From: Actinomycetota bacterium
GTDB lineage: Bacteria > Actinomycetota > Thermoleophilia > Gaiellales > Gaiellaceae
Direction: 5' to 3'
Assembly (NCBI GenBank): GCA_005884575.1
Contig: VAWW01000044.1
Coordinates: forward strand, 1 to 36,793
Length of the DNA stretch: 36,793 bases
Shown here: in pieces, positions 8,043-17,480 of the stretch
Numbering within the stretch: the stretch's first letter is position 1
Layout of the letters: each line of letters opens with the position of its first letter
Made by a program: the position numbers and the translations under genes
The notes under the pieces: model-generated
What the model was told of the DNA's origin: nothing
Database searches by the model: none
The model's input: the letters and a program-made list of their open reading frames with translations, nothing else

Positions 8043-8557
8043 TCACGGCTTCGACCTTCGGCGGCGTGCACGACTTCTTCAGCTCGGGCACCTGGCTCGT
8101 GATCCGGAACCTGCTCTTCTTCTTCGCGGCCGTCTTCTGGCTCGCAACGGTCTGGTGGATCTACAAGGACGCCCGCCGGCGGGTCGAGGATCCATGGCTC
8201 GTCGCGGTCGGCGTGATGCTCGGGATCCTCGTCCCCTTCCTCGGCGTCTTCATCTACATGCTCTTCCGGCCCCCGGAGTACCTCGACGACGTGCGCGAGC
8301 GCGAGCTCGAGATCAAGGCGATGGAGGAGCGGCTCGCGAAGCGCGACCTCCACTGTCCGGTCTGCCGGTCAGAGGTCGACTCGACGTTCCTCATCTGCCC
8401 GATCTGCACGACGAAGCTCAAGCAGGCGTGCGTCACCTGCAAAGCTCCGCTCGAAGCGCTGTGGCAGGTGTGCCCGTATTGCGAGACGCCGGTCGAGCCC
8501 GCTGCGGTCGGCGAGTTTCCGCGGCTCGAGAGCCGCCGCCGCCGCACGGCCGAATAA
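8039..8557 (+). CDS. Membrane protein with double zinc ribbon
   Basis: The 172-residue protein has two hydrophobic helices, about residues 20-42 ([19 protein letters not shown]) and 55-78 ([21 protein letters not shown]). A charged stretch ([22 protein letters not shown]) follows, then a cysteine-rich tail with four CxxC pairs: CPVC, CPIC, CVTC and CPYC. Spacing is that of a DZANK-type double zinc ribbon. The ribbon most likely faces the cytoplasm. The GTG start at 8039 is supported by AGGAAGG upstream and the 4-base overlap with the small membrane ORF. The function is unknown. The arginine-rich end (RRRRTAE) could touch RNA or acidic partners (inference). Confidence 0.85.
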   Translation: MITASTFGGVHDFFSSGTWLVIRNLLFFFAAVFWLATVWWIYKDARRRVEDPWLVAVGVMLGILVPFLGVFIYMLFRPPEYLDDVRERELEIKAMEERLAKRDLHCPVCRSEVDSTFLICPICTTKLKQACVTCKAPLEALWQVCPYCETPVEPAAVGEFPRLESRRRRTAE

Positions 8558-8564
8558 CTGGAAC

Positions 8565-8570
8565 TACACT
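8565..8570 (+). promoter_or_regulatory. Putative -10 of leaderless ndk promoter
   Basis: TACACT ends 9 bases before the ndk ATG and no Shine-Dalgarno precedes the start. The same hexamer precedes rplU, rsfS and the tRNA gene in this window. Confidence 0.5.
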
Positions 8571-8579
8571 CCCGCGGCC

Positions 8580-8999
8580 ATGGCCGTCGAGCGGACGCTG
8601 ATCCTCATCAAGCCCGACGCCGTGGAGCGTGCGCTGGCCGGCGAGATCCTCGCGCGGATCGAGCGGCGCGGCTTCGCCGTACGCGCGGGAAAGCTGCTGA
8701 AGGTGAAGCGCGACCTCGGCGAGCAGCACTACGCGGAGCACGGCGAGAAGCCCTTCTTCGACGAGCTCGTCCGATTCATCACCTCGGCGCCGACCTGGGC
8801 GCTCGTCGTCGAGGGGGAGGGGGCGATCGCGACGATGCGCAAGACAATCGGCGCGACGAACCCGGCCAATGCCGAACCCGGAACGATCCGCGGCGACTTC
8901 GCGCTCTCGATGCCGGACAATCTCGTACACGGATCCGACTCGCCGGAGTCCGCGGAGCGGGAGATCGCGCTCTGGTTCTCCGCCGATGAGATCGTCTGA
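8580..8999 (+). CDS. ndk: Nucleoside diphosphate kinase
   Basis: The product has 139 residues, the usual Ndk length. It transfers the gamma-phosphate between nucleoside tri- and diphosphates through a phosphohistidine. The N-terminus [16 protein letters not shown] and the segment [16 protein letters not shown] are the family's nucleotide-binding signatures. The catalytic histidine is His117 in LVHGSDSPE. The start is fixed by the N-terminal pattern. The 3' end overlaps the methyltransferase start by 14 bases. Confidence 0.98.
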   Translation: MAVERTLILIKPDAVERALAGEILARIERRGFAVRAGKLLKVKRDLGEQHYAEHGEKPFFDELVRFITSAPTWALVVEGEGAIATMRKTIGATNPANAEPGTIRGDFALSMPDNLVHGSDSPESAEREIALWFSADEIV

Positions 9000-9756
9000 G
9001 CTTCCCGAGTCGGTCGCGCGGAACGTCGCATACTGGGCGGCGAGGAACGCGGACGGCTACGGAGCGCGCGCCGCCGCGCAGTGGGCGCGCGACGAAGTGA
9101 CGTGGGGCGTGTTCGGCGTTCCGGACCGCGAGGTCGGCGCGCTCGGCGACGTGCGCGGCCTCGACGTCGTCGAGCTCGGCTGCGGGACCGCGTACATCTC
9201 CGCGTGGTTCGCCAAGCGCGGGGCGCGGCCCGTCGGCGTCGATCCGACACCGGCGCAGCTCGCGACCGCGCGGCGCCTGCAGGCCGAGACCGGGATCGAG
9301 TTCCCGCTGCTCGAGGCCCCAGCCGAGTCGGTGCCGCTCGCAGATGCGTCGTTCGATCTCGCCGTCTCGGAGTACGGCGCCTCGCTGTGGGCGGTGCCCG
9401 AGCGGTGGGTCGCCGAGGCGGCGCGGCTGCTGCGCCCCGGCGGCCGGCTCGTCTTCCTGACGAACTCCGTGCTCATCACGCTCTGCCTCCCAGACACCGG
9501 CTTCGCGCTCGAAGAGCTGCAGCGCCCGCAGCGCAGCATCCGCCGCCTCGAGTGGCCCGGCGAGGACAGCGTCGAATACCACCCGACGCACGGCGAGTGG
9601 ATCGAGGTTCTGCGCGCGAACGGCTTCGAGATCGAGGCGCTGCACGAGCTGTACGCGCCCGAGGAGATGCGCGACGCTGCCTACGAGGACCTCGTTACCG
9701 GCGACTGGGGGCGGCAGTGGCCGGCCGAGGATCTCTGGGTGGCGCGGAAGCGATGA
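8986..9756 (+). CDS. Class I SAM-dependent methyltransferase
   Basis: This 256-residue protein has a Rossmann methyltransferase core. Motif I is [19 protein letters not shown], the acidic SAM-ribose contact is GVDPTPAQL, and motif III is around [14 protein letters not shown]. The N-terminus ([13 protein letters not shown]) and the C-terminal ELYAPEEM...[15 protein letters not shown] fit a family of actinobacterial small-molecule methyltransferases. The target cannot be read from sequence. The ATG at 8986 is inside the ndk 3' end, and the stop overlaps the maf ATG (ATGA), so ndk, this gene and maf look co-transcribed. Confidence 0.9.
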   Translation: MRSSELPESVARNVAYWAARNADGYGARAAAQWARDEVTWGVFGVPDREVGALGDVRGLDVVELGCGTAYISAWFAKRGARPVGVDPTPAQLATARRLQAETGIEFPLLEAPAESVPLADASFDLAVSEYGASLWAVPERWVAEAARLLRPGGRLVFLTNSVLITLCLPDTGFALEELQRPQRSIRRLEWPGEDSVEYHPTHGEWIEVLRANGFEIEALHELYAPEEMRDAAYEDLVTGDWGRQWPAEDLWVARKR

Positions 9757-10346
9757 GCCAGCCGCCCGCACCGCCGATCCTGCTGGCGTCGACGTCGCCG
9801 CAGCGTCGCGCCATCCTCACGCAGCTCGGCATCCCGTTCGAGGTGGTTCCGCCACGCTACGACGAGGCCGATCCGCCCGAGGCAGACGCACTCGCGGTCG
9901 TGCAGGAGCACGCGCAGGGGAAGGCGCGCTCGGTCGTCGCCGGCGACGGCGAGCGCCCGGTGCTCGGCATCGACACCGCGGTGGTGCTCGGCGGACACAT
10001 CTACGGCAAGCCTGCCGACGCGACCGAGGCGGAGGGGATGCTCGAGGCGCTTTCCGGGCAGACCCACGCCGTCATCTCCGGCCTCTGCCTCGTCACGCCG
10101 GGGTGGGAGCACGTCGACGCCGACACGACGTTCGTCACCGTCCGGAAGCTGACGCCGCGCGACCTCGGCACGTACGTCGCGTCCGGCGAGTGGGCAGAAC
10201 GTGCCGGCGCCTACGCGATCCAGGGCAGAGGCGCGGGCCTCGTCGAGCGGATCGAGGGCGACTATCTCAACGTCGTCGGTCTCCCGGCCGCGCTGCTCGT
10301 CCGCATCCTCGCGGACCGCTTCCCCGGCGTGTACGGCTTTGGCTAG
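9753..10346 (+). CDS. maf: Maf-like nucleoside triphosphate pyrophosphatase
   Basis: The 197-residue Maf/HAM1-fold protein hydrolyses non-canonical or selected NTPs to NMP and PPi; in several bacteria Maf is linked to septum formation. Diagnostic segments are ILLASTSPQRRAIL near the N-terminus, the catalytic aspartate in GIDTAVVL, the QTHAVISGLCL strand, YAIQGRGA and GDYLNVVGLP. The conserved YxIQG pattern suits a YhdE-type dTTP/UTP pyrophosphatase, but substrate assignment is uncertain. It lies just upstream of the mre cell-shape cluster, an arrangement known in other bacteria. Confidence 0.95.
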   Translation: MSQPPAPPILLASTSPQRRAILTQLGIPFEVVPPRYDEADPPEADALAVVQEHAQGKARSVVAGDGERPVLGIDTAVVLGGHIYGKPADATEAEGMLEALSGQTHAVISGLCLVTPGWEHVDADTTFVTVRKLTPRDLGTYVASGEWAERAGAYAIQGRGAGLVERIEGDYLNVVGLPAALLVRILADRFPGVYGFG

Positions 10347-10355
10347 CGAAAAGTG

Positions 10356-10475
10356 CTAGCGGAGGCCGGCGGCGCGGCCGCGCTCGGCGAGCGCCCGCGC
10401 GGCGGTCGCCATCGCGCCCCGCGAGAGGACTGCGGCAACGCCGAAGCCCGTGATGCTGATGATTGCGTTGACCAT
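10356..10475 (-). CDS. Small hydrophobic-N-terminus protein (39 aa), unknown
   Basis: On the reverse strand, ATG at 10475 opens a 39-codon ORF ending at 10356. GGAG lies 8 bases before the ATG, a well-placed Shine-Dalgarno. The peptide starts MVNAIISITGFGVAAVL (hydrophobic) and ends in a basic, alanine/arginine-rich tail. It fills most of the otherwise gene-free 269 bases between maf and mreB and is convergent with maf. No family is recognised. A competing forward-strand ORF of 66 codons in the same place has no ribosome site and unlikely composition. Confidence 0.45.
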   Translation of the reverse strand: MVNAIISITGFGVAAVLSRGAMATAARALAERGRAAGLR

Positions 10476-10599
10476 CTCGTCTACTCCGTCTCCCTTGGGT
10501 TCAGTGATCTCAACGTAGCGAGAATCGGCAGCATTCCCTGCTCACCCCGTTAAGAAGCTGTTAAACCTTTCGAGCTGCGGGATTCTCCGAGCCGACGAG

Positions 10600-10605
10600 T
10601 AGACT
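10600..10605 (+). promoter_or_regulatory. Putative -10 of mreB promoter
   Basis: TAGACT ends 10 bases before the GTG of mreB, with no Shine-Dalgarno; the mRNA is probably leaderless or nearly so. GTTAA occurs twice at 10549-10565, which may be a regulator or -35-region signal. Confidence 0.45.
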
Positions 10606-10615
10606 CCCGACGGCC

Positions 10616-11670
<1,055 letters not shown>

Positions 11671-11671
<1 letters not shown>

Positions 11672-11719
11672 GCGCCGCTTGCGGCGCCGCCTCAGGACAC
11701 GCGGCTCTGCTGCGTGTCC
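11671..11719 (+). terminator. Two tandem hairpins between mreB and mreC
   Basis: A perfect stem GGCGCCGC-TT-GCGGCGCC (11671-11688) is followed after 6 bases by an 11-pair stem (GGACACGCGGC, loop TCT, GCTGCGTGTCC; 11695-11719) with one G-U pair. Neither has a T-run. They may attenuate or protect the mreB message, giving more MreB than MreC/MreD. The remaining 80 bases to mreC hold TAACCT, a possible -10, 12 bases before the GTG. Confidence 0.5.
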
Positions 11720-11802
11720 GTCTGAAATGACCGGTCGACACGCCCGAATCCAGACCTACGGTCGTGGGGAGCCGCACGACGCGGTAACCTAAGGCCTCGC
11801 TC

Positions 11803-12747
11803 GTGCCTCGCAACCGCACCGCACGCGCGGCGGTCCTGGCCGGCTCGGTCCAGCGGTCCGCCGCCCCGCCGTATCCCTCCCGTAGCCGCAATGTCTTCCG
11901 GCGCAGGGCCGTGCTCGCTGCGCTCGTCCTCGTCTCGCTTGCGCTGATCACCGTCTCCGTGCGCGAGGCCGATCACGGCGCCCTCCACCGAGCGCAGGAC
12001 GTCGGCGCGACGGTGCTCCGGCCGTTCCAGGTCGCGGCGGAGCGCGTCGCTCGGCCTTTCCGTGACGTCTACGGGTACTTCGGCGGCCTCGTCTCGGCGA
12101 AGGACGAGAACAAGAAACTCCGCGCGGAGCTCGACCGGCTGCGGCAGCAGATGATCGCGAACGTGAATGCCGCACACGACGCCGCGCGGTTCCGCGCGAT
12201 GCTCCGGTACCAGGACAGCGCACAGTTCCCTGCCGACTACCGTCCGGTGAACGCACGCGTGATCTCGTTCCCCGGCGGGCCGTTCCAGCAGGAGGTCGCG
12301 ATCGCCGCCGGCTCGGCCTCGGGCGTCCGGTTGCACACGCCGGTCGTCTCCGTCGACGGCAACCTCGTCGGGGAAGTGACGCGCGTCGCGTCGCGGACGA
12401 GCCTCGTCACGTTGCTGACGGATCCCGACAGCGCGGTCACCGCCTACGACGAGAGCACGGGCGTGACGGGACTGCTCCAGCACGGAGCGGGAAACACGCT
12501 GATGCTCGACCGCGTCACGAAGGACCGCAGCGTCGGCAACGGCGACATCATCGTGACCGCCGGGACGCGCAACGCGCGCTATCCCGATCTCTATCCGCGT
12601 GGGATCCCGATCGGCTTCATCAGCGGCTGGCACCAGAACGACACCGATCTCTACAAGCAGGTGCAGGTCCAGCCGTACGTCGACTTCTCGTCGGTGGACT
12701 CGGTCGCGGCGCTCGTCACGTCGAAGCCGGTGCCGGTGATCCCGTGA
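11803..12747 (+). CDS. mreC: Cell shape-determining protein MreC
   Basis: The 314-residue bitopic membrane protein has a basic cytoplasmic N-terminus (about 35 residues), one transmembrane helix (about 36-54, AVLAALVLVSLALITV), a coiled coil (about 95-125, AKDENKKLRAELDRLRQQM) and the two-lobed periplasmic beta domain. That domain includes NARVISFPGGPFQQEV, GNLVGEVTRV, TLLTDPDSAV and RGIPIGFIS. MreC connects MreB to PBP2 and RodA outside the membrane. A GTG start is used. The stop overlaps the mreD GTG by 4 bases. Confidence 0.96.
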   Translation: MPRNRTARAAVLAGSVQRSAAPPYPSRSRNVFRRRAVLAALVLVSLALITVSVREADHGALHRAQDVGATVLRPFQVAAERVARPFRDVYGYFGGLVSAKDENKKLRAELDRLRQQMIANVNAAHDAARFRAMLRYQDSAQFPADYRPVNARVISFPGGPFQQEVAIAAGSASGVRLHTPVVSVDGNLVGEVTRVASRTSLVTLLTDPDSAVTAYDESTGVTGLLQHGAGNTLMLDRVTKDRSVGNGDIIVTAGTRNARYPDLYPRGIPIGFISGWHQNDTDLYKQVQVQPYVDFSSVDSVAALVTSKPVPVIP

Positions 12748-13277
12748 CGCCCGAACGGGTGCTCGACGGCGTCAAGGTCGCCGTTCTCCTCTTCGTCGTG
12801 GCGATCGTCCAGGTGTCGATCCTCGCGGGGACGCACATCCTCGAAGGGACGCCGGACCTCCTGCTCGTGACGCTGGTTGCCGTCGCGCTGCTCCGCGGGA
12901 CGACGGTCGGCGCGGTCGGCGGGTTTTTCGCCGGGCTGATCGTGGACACGGCGAACCTGCAGATGCTCGGGCTCACATCGCTGCTGCTGACGGTCGCCGG
13001 CTACTGGATCGGGCGCTACGGCGAGACGACCGGACGCGAGCGCGGCCACGCCCCGTTCCTCTCGGTCGCCGTCGTCACGCTCCTCTATGCGCTCGGCGCG
13101 CTGCTCGTCCACTTCATGCTCGGCGAGCACGCGCCGGCCGGCACGGTGATGACGGACGTCTGGCCGTCCATCGCGCTCAACCTGATCCTCACAGCGCCCG
13201 TCTACGCCCTCGCGCGCCGGCTGCTGCGCCCGCTCGACTGGGCCGACCGTCCACAGGAGGTCCGGCTGCTTGGCTAG
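12744..13277 (+). CDS. mreD: Rod shape-determining protein MreD
   Basis: The 177-residue polytopic membrane protein has about five hydrophobic segments. Typical MreD features are the early P-D-L-L in EGTPDLLLVTLVAVALLRG and the GAVGGFFAGLIVDTANLQMLG segment. It acts with MreC and PBP2 in the elongasome. The GTG start overlaps mreC. The 3' end carries the AGGAGG that serves the TTG start of mrdA. Confidence 0.93.
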   Translation: MTPERVLDGVKVAVLLFVVAIVQVSILAGTHILEGTPDLLLVTLVAVALLRGTTVGAVGGFFAGLIVDTANLQMLGLTSLLLTVAGYWIGRYGETTGRERGHAPFLSVAVVTLLYALGALLVHFMLGEHAPAGTVMTDVWPSIALNLILTAPVYALARRLLRPLDWADRPQEVRLLG

Positions 13278-15300
13278 TACGACCACGCGACGGCCGGCGG
13301 CCGGCCGGAGCTTCCTGCCGCCGAGCGCGAACGTCGTCGAGCCGTACCGGCTGACCCCGGGGCTCGCCTTGCGGGTCGGGATCCTCGGCGTGGTCACGCT
13401 CGCCGTGTTCGCCGCGCTCTTCCTCCGGCTCTGGGCGCTCGAGGTCCTTCAGGGCACGCATTACCTGAAGACCGCTGAGAACAACCAACTGCGGACCGTC
13501 CGTCTGCAGGCCCCACGCGGGCCGATCCTCGACCGCAACCGGACGCCGCTCGTAACGAACGCCGCCGCGACCGGGATCGAGATCTGGCCGTCCGACCTGC
13601 CGAAGATCTACGCGGACCGGTACCGCGAGCTGAAGCGCCTGTCGCGGATCTCGCAGGTACCGCTCTACCAGATCGCTGCGGCGATCAAGAAGCGCGCCAA
13701 CGACCCGCTCACACCCGTGACGGTCAAGGCGGCCGCGCGCGAGGACCAGATCCACTACCTCGCCGAGCACCGCGGCGAGTTCCCCGGTGTGCAGATCGCG
13801 CAGACGTACATACGCCATTATCCGTACCGGTCTGTCGCCGCGCAGGTGCTCGGCTACGTCGGCGAGATCTCGTCGCCGCAGCTGAGACACGACACGAAGA
13901 AGGGCTACCTCCTCGGCGACGAGATCGGCCAGGCGGGAGTCGAGTCGTCGTACGACAGCTGGCTGCGCGGCAAGGCCGGGCTCGCGCAGCTCCGCGTCGA
14001 CTCGCTCGGCCGCGCCCGCAGCGATCTGACGCTGACGAGGCCGTCGCAGCCGGGACAGGCGCTGCGGCTCACGCTCGACCTGAACACCCAGAAGGCCGCC
14101 GAGAGCGCGCTGAACTACGGGATCCGGCTCGCGCGGGCGGACGGCGAGTGGGCCGCGCGCGGCGGCGCGATCGTCGCGCTCGACCCGCGCAACGGCGCGA
14201 TCGTGGCGATGGCCTCGTCTCCGACCTACAAGCCGTCGGTGTTCGCGGGACGCGTGACCAACCGCGGCCTCGCCGACCAGGGACTGACGAAGAAGACCGC
14301 CGAGCAGAAGAATTTCCCGTCGCTCGACCGCGCGCTCGCCGGCACGTATCCGCCCGGCTCGACGTTCAAGCCCATCACGGCGCTCGCGGCGATGCAGGAG
14401 CACCTCGTCTCACCGTACGCGTACCTGCCGTGCACCGGCTCGTACACGTCGCCGAACGACCGCAACGTCAAGAAGCAGGTCTTCCACAACTGGGATCCGT
14501 TCATCGACCGGGCCATGGACATGCCGACGGCGCTCGCGTACTCCTGCGACACATACTTCTATGCGCTCGGCGACCAGTTCTGGGCGCTGCCGGCCGACCG
14601 CGGTTCTCCGCTGCAGCGCTGGGCGAGCCGCTTCGGCTTCGGCTCGCGCACGGGTGTGGACCTCGGCCCGGAGGCGAGCGGCTTGCTCCCGTGGCCGTCC
14701 TGGCGGAAGCGGACGTATACGAAGAAGACGGATCCGTGCTGCTGGCAGGTCGACCGCCTCTGGAAGCCGGGCGACTCGATTCAGCTCGCGATCGGGCAGA
14801 AGGACCTGCTCGTGACGCCGCTGCAGATGGCGCGCTTCTATGCGCTGCTCGCGAACGGCGGCCGGCTCGTCACGCCGCACCTGCTCTTCGACATCGAGAA
14901 CCAGAACGGCACGGTCGTACCCGTTCCGTCCGCGCCCGCGCCGCAGAAGGTCGGCGTCGACGCAGCGGCACTCGACATCGTCCGCCAGGGCCTCTACGAG
15001 GCGACGCATCTGCCGTTCGGAACCTCGTATCCGGTGTTCGGGAGCTTTCCCATCCCGATCGCCGGCAAGACCGGCACCGCGGAGAAGATCATCCATCTCC
15101 CCGGCTATCCGACCGGGCTCCTGAAGAACCAGTCGTGGTGGTGCGGCTTCGGGCCGTTCGATAATCCGACGCTCGTGGTGTGCGCCGTGATCGAGAACGG
15201 CGGCCACGGCGGCACCGCGGCGGCGCCCGCGGCGCTGAAGGTCTTCGAGCAGTACTTCCACACGAAGGCCGCGACGACGGGGCCGATCCACTCAGACTGA
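13270..15300 (+). CDS. mrdA: Penicillin-binding protein 2, elongation transpeptidase
   Basis: The 676-residue class B PBP cross-links peptidoglycan during elongation. After a cytoplasmic tail there is one transmembrane anchor (about residues 34-55), then the pedestal (RGPILDRNRTPLVTN) and the transpeptidase domain. The active-site motifs are S364-T-F-K367 (GSTFKPI), S425-C-D427 and K600-T-G. The start is TTG at 13270: a strong AGGAGG lies 9 bases before it, inside the mreD 3' end, and no ATG gives a full anchor. The gene overlaps mreD by 8 bases and shares a base with the rodA ATG (TGATG). Confidence 0.97.
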   Translation: MASTTTRRPAAGRSFLPPSANVVEPYRLTPGLALRVGILGVVTLAVFAALFLRLWALEVLQGTHYLKTAENNQLRTVRLQAPRGPILDRNRTPLVTNAAATGIEIWPSDLPKIYADRYRELKRLSRISQVPLYQIAAAIKKRANDPLTPVTVKAAAREDQIHYLAEHRGEFPGVQIAQTYIRHYPYRSVAAQVLGYVGEISSPQLRHDTKKGYLLGDEIGQAGVESSYDSWLRGKAGLAQLRVDSLGRARSDLTLTRPSQPGQALRLTLDLNTQKAAESALNYGIRLARADGEWAARGGAIVALDPRNGAIVAMASSPTYKPSVFAGRVTNRGLADQGLTKKTAEQKNFPSLDRALAGTYPPGSTFKPITALAAMQEHLVSPYAYLPCTGSYTSPNDRNVKKQVFHNWDPFIDRAMDMPTALAYSCDTYFYALGDQFWALPADRGSPLQRWASRFGFGSRTGVDLGPEASGLLPWPSWRKRTYTKKTDPCCWQVDRLWKPGDSIQLAIGQKDLLVTPLQMARFYALLANGGRLVTPHLLFDIENQNGTVVPVPSAPAPQKVGVDAAALDIVRQGLYEATHLPFGTSYPVFGSFPIPIAGKTGTAEKIIHLPGYPTGLLKNQSWWCGFGPFDNPTLVVCAVIENGGHGGTAAAPAALKVFEQYFHTKAATTGPIHSD

Positions 15301-16493
15301 TGGCCGTCCTCGAGTACAGCGGCTCGAAAAAGGCCGGCGTGCGGCGCGAAGGGCTTCCGCTCGCCGACGTCGTCCGCCAGATCGACTGGATCCTCCTCCT
15401 CGCCGTCGGCGGCGTTGTGGCGACCGGCCTCTGGGCGATCGAGGGGATCACGCGCCACGACGTCGCGTTCAACGCGCACTACTACCTGTACCGCCAGGCC
15501 GTGTACGCGGGTGCCGGAGCGGTCGGCCTGATCGTCGCGGCGCTCGTCGACCCGGACCTCTATCGCCGCTCCTGGCGATGGATCTTCGGCGGTACGATCG
15601 CCGCGATCGTGCTCGTCTACCTGCAGGGGCAGGCGGTGCGGGGATCGAAGCGCTGGGTCGACCTCGGCTTCTTCAAGCTCCAGCCGTCCGAGTTCGGCAA
15701 GCTCCTGTTCGTCGTCGCGCTCGCGGGATTCATCGCCGAGCGCGGGCGGCGCGTCCAGGAGGCGAACACGCTGCTGACGACGATCGGCCTCGCGGCGATT
15801 CCGATCGGCCTCGTCTTCCTCCAGCCCGACATCGGCACCGCGCTCGTCTACATGGCGGCGCTGGTCGCGGTGCTCTTCGTCGCCGGAACGCGCTGGACGC
15901 ATCTCGCGCTCTCGGGTGCGGTCACGCTCGTCGGCATCGTCGGGATCCTCTGGCTCCTGCCCGCCGTGGGCGTCCACGTGCTGAAGCCGTACCAGCAGGA
16001 TCGTTTGACGGGCTTCACGCATCCGACGAGCGATCCGGCGGGCTCGACGTACAACATCAACCAGTCGATCGTCGCAGTCGCGGCGGGTCAGTTCCACGGT
16101 CGCGGGCCGGAGGGCTCGACGCAGACGAACCTCAATTTCCTGCCCGAGCACGCGACCGACTTCGTGTTCGCGTCGTACAGCGAGCAGCGCGGCTTCGTGG
16201 GTGGATCGCTGCTGCTCGGCCTCTACTTGCTGATCGTCTGGCGCGGACTGCGGATCGTCACCGTCGCGCGAGACCTGTTCTCCGCGGTCGTGGCGGGCGG
16301 GATCGTCTTCGCGCTGCTCTTCCAGATCTTCGTGAACGTCGGCATGACGATGGGGATCGCGCCGATCACCGGCATCCCGCTCCCGTTCGTCAGCGTCGGC
16401 GGCTCGTCGATGATCGCGAACCTCTGCGCGATGGGCGTGCTGCTGGCGATCCACGCCCGCGGGCGCGGCGCACGCGTGTCGCGTCGCCGTTGA
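15300..16493 (+). CDS. rodA: Rod shape-determining protein RodA, SEDS glycosyltransferase
   Basis: The 397-residue SEDS protein has about ten transmembrane helices. RodA polymerises lipid II into glycan strands and pairs with the PBP2 encoded just upstream. Characteristic segments are VRGSKRWVDLGFFKLQPSEF, LQPDIGTALVYM, the catalytic-loop region SIVAVAAGQFHGRG with LNFLPEHATDFVFA, and GIPLPFVSVGGSSMIAN near the end. The ATG at 15300 overlaps the mrdA stop, so translation is coupled. Confidence 0.97.
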   Translation: MAVLEYSGSKKAGVRREGLPLADVVRQIDWILLLAVGGVVATGLWAIEGITRHDVAFNAHYYLYRQAVYAGAGAVGLIVAALVDPDLYRRSWRWIFGGTIAAIVLVYLQGQAVRGSKRWVDLGFFKLQPSEFGKLLFVVALAGFIAERGRRVQEANTLLTTIGLAAIPIGLVFLQPDIGTALVYMAALVAVLFVAGTRWTHLALSGAVTLVGIVGILWLLPAVGVHVLKPYQQDRLTGFTHPTSDPAGSTYNINQSIVAVAAGQFHGRGPEGSTQTNLNFLPEHATDFVFASYSEQRGFVGGSLLLGLYLLIVWRGLRIVTVARDLFSAVVAGGIVFALLFQIFVNVGMTMGIAPITGIPLPFVSVGGSSMIANLCAMGVLLAIHARGRGARVSRRR

Positions 16494-17302
16494 TGGCCCT
16501 TCCGGTCCGGATCGGCGTGGTCCGCGGCCTGCTCAAGGAGGTGTCGACCACGGCGAAGGACACGCGTCCGATCGGCGTCGGCGGCGTGCTCGCCGACGTC
16601 CTGCGCCGCGAACTCATCCGCGGCGGCAGCGCGGACGCCGTGCGCGTGGGTCCGCCGGAGGGAGCAGCCGTCTACGTCCACGTCGTCGGCGGCGACGGCG
16701 ACGAGGAGGCGCTGAAGCGTGCGCACCGCGCACGCGTGCCGATCGTCGCCGTGGCCGAGGGAGGCGGCCCCGTTCCCTACGTGCTCGCGACCGATGTCGT
16801 CCCGTTGCAGCCAGGCAGGGGCTTCCCGATCGATGCGATCGCGCGCGCAATTGCGCGCAAGCTCGGGGAGGAGGGCACCGCGCTCGCCGCACGGCTGCCG
16901 GTGCTCCGCGGGCCGCTCTGCGAACAGCTGATTGCGAGCTTCGCCCGAAAGAACGCGATCGTCGCCGCGGCGGTCTGGATCCCGGGCGCCGACCTACCCG
17001 TGCTGACCCTGAACCAGGTGCGCCTCGTGCTGCGGATCGCCGCCGCCCACGGCGAGGAGATAGACCGCGAGCGCCTGCCGGAGATCGTGGCCGCGCTCGG
17101 CGCCGGCGTGGGGCTCCGTGCGCTCGCGCGGGAGCTGCTCGATCTCGTACCGGTGGCCGGGTGGGCCGTAAAGGGCGCCGTAGCGTATGCGGGCACGCGC
17201 GCGCTCGGCGAAGCCGCCGTCCAGTGGTTCGGGGCTCGGCACCCAGCTGGCGATGCCGGTCCTACGCCGCGGCCGGGCGCAACCTCGCCCGCCGCGCCCT
17301 GA
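16493..17302 (+). CDS. DUF697-like protein
   Basis: This 269-residue protein has two parts. Residues 1-140 hold LLKEVSTTAKDTRPIGVGG, YVHVVGGDGDEEALKRAHR and VPIVAVAEGGGPVPYV, perhaps a degenerate nucleotide-binding region with no intact P-loop. The C-terminal part, about 150-250, matches DUF697 as I know it: NAIVAAAVWIPGADLPVLTLNQVRLVLRIA, then VGLRALARELLDLVPVAGWAVKGAVAYAGT. DUF697 often follows GTPases and contains membrane-associating helices. The ATG overlaps the rodA stop (TGATG), tying it to the elongasome operon. The function is unknown. The 3' end overlaps the small reverse-strand gene by 41 bases. Confidence 0.8.
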   Translation: MALPVRIGVVRGLLKEVSTTAKDTRPIGVGGVLADVLRRELIRGGSADAVRVGPPEGAAVYVHVVGGDGDEEALKRAHRARVPIVAVAEGGGPVPYVLATDVVPLQPGRGFPIDAIARAIARKLGEEGTALAARLPVLRGPLCEQLIASFARKNAIVAAAVWIPGADLPVLTLNQVRLVLRIAAAHGEEIDRERLPEIVAALGAGVGLRALARELLDLVPVAGWAVKGAVAYAGTRALGEAAVQWFGARHPAGDAGPTPRPGATSPAAP

Positions 17303-17480
17303 TCGCCCGCAGCCGCTGGCTCAGCCGGGCCCACGCCCACGGCTCGACCTCGCGGTAGCGGACCGTCGACTGGCCTCGCGTCGCCTCGAGATACTCGAAC
17401 CAGGCGTCCGCCTCTTCGATCATCAGCAACTCTTCCGCCTGTCGCTTCGCCGGCACGTGATCACCCCCGGAGTCGCTCAC
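17262..17480 (-). CDS. Small basic helical protein (72 aa), unknown
   Basis: The reverse-strand ORF starts at GTG 17480 and gives a 72-residue protein: a short head, then LLMIEEADAWFEYLEATRG, RYREVEPWAWARLSQRL and an arginine-rich end RAIRARRARLRPAAA. Composition (Trp/Tyr/Glu-rich amphipathic, then basic) looks like a real protein, and I have an impression of similar small proteins in related genomes. AAGG lies about 11 bases before the GTG. Longer in-frame extension to 17630 is possible but its composition is poor. It is convergent with the DUF697 gene, overlapping it by 41 bases. A role in nucleic-acid binding is only suggested by the basic tail. Confidence 0.5.
   Translation of the reverse strand: MSDSGGDHVPAKRQAEELLMIEEADAWFEYLEATRGQSTVRYREVEPWAWARLSQRLRAIRARRARLRPAAA

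Noticed and set aside
10353-10553. Forward 66-codon ORF in the maf-mreB spacer
   Set aside because: No ribosome site and unlikely composition; the opposite-strand 39-codon ORF is better supported.
16843-16858. 16-base palindrome GCGCGCAATTGCGCGC
   Set aside because: It lies in the middle of a coding region where Ala/Arg codons (ARAIARK) readily create it; no second copy or regulatory context.
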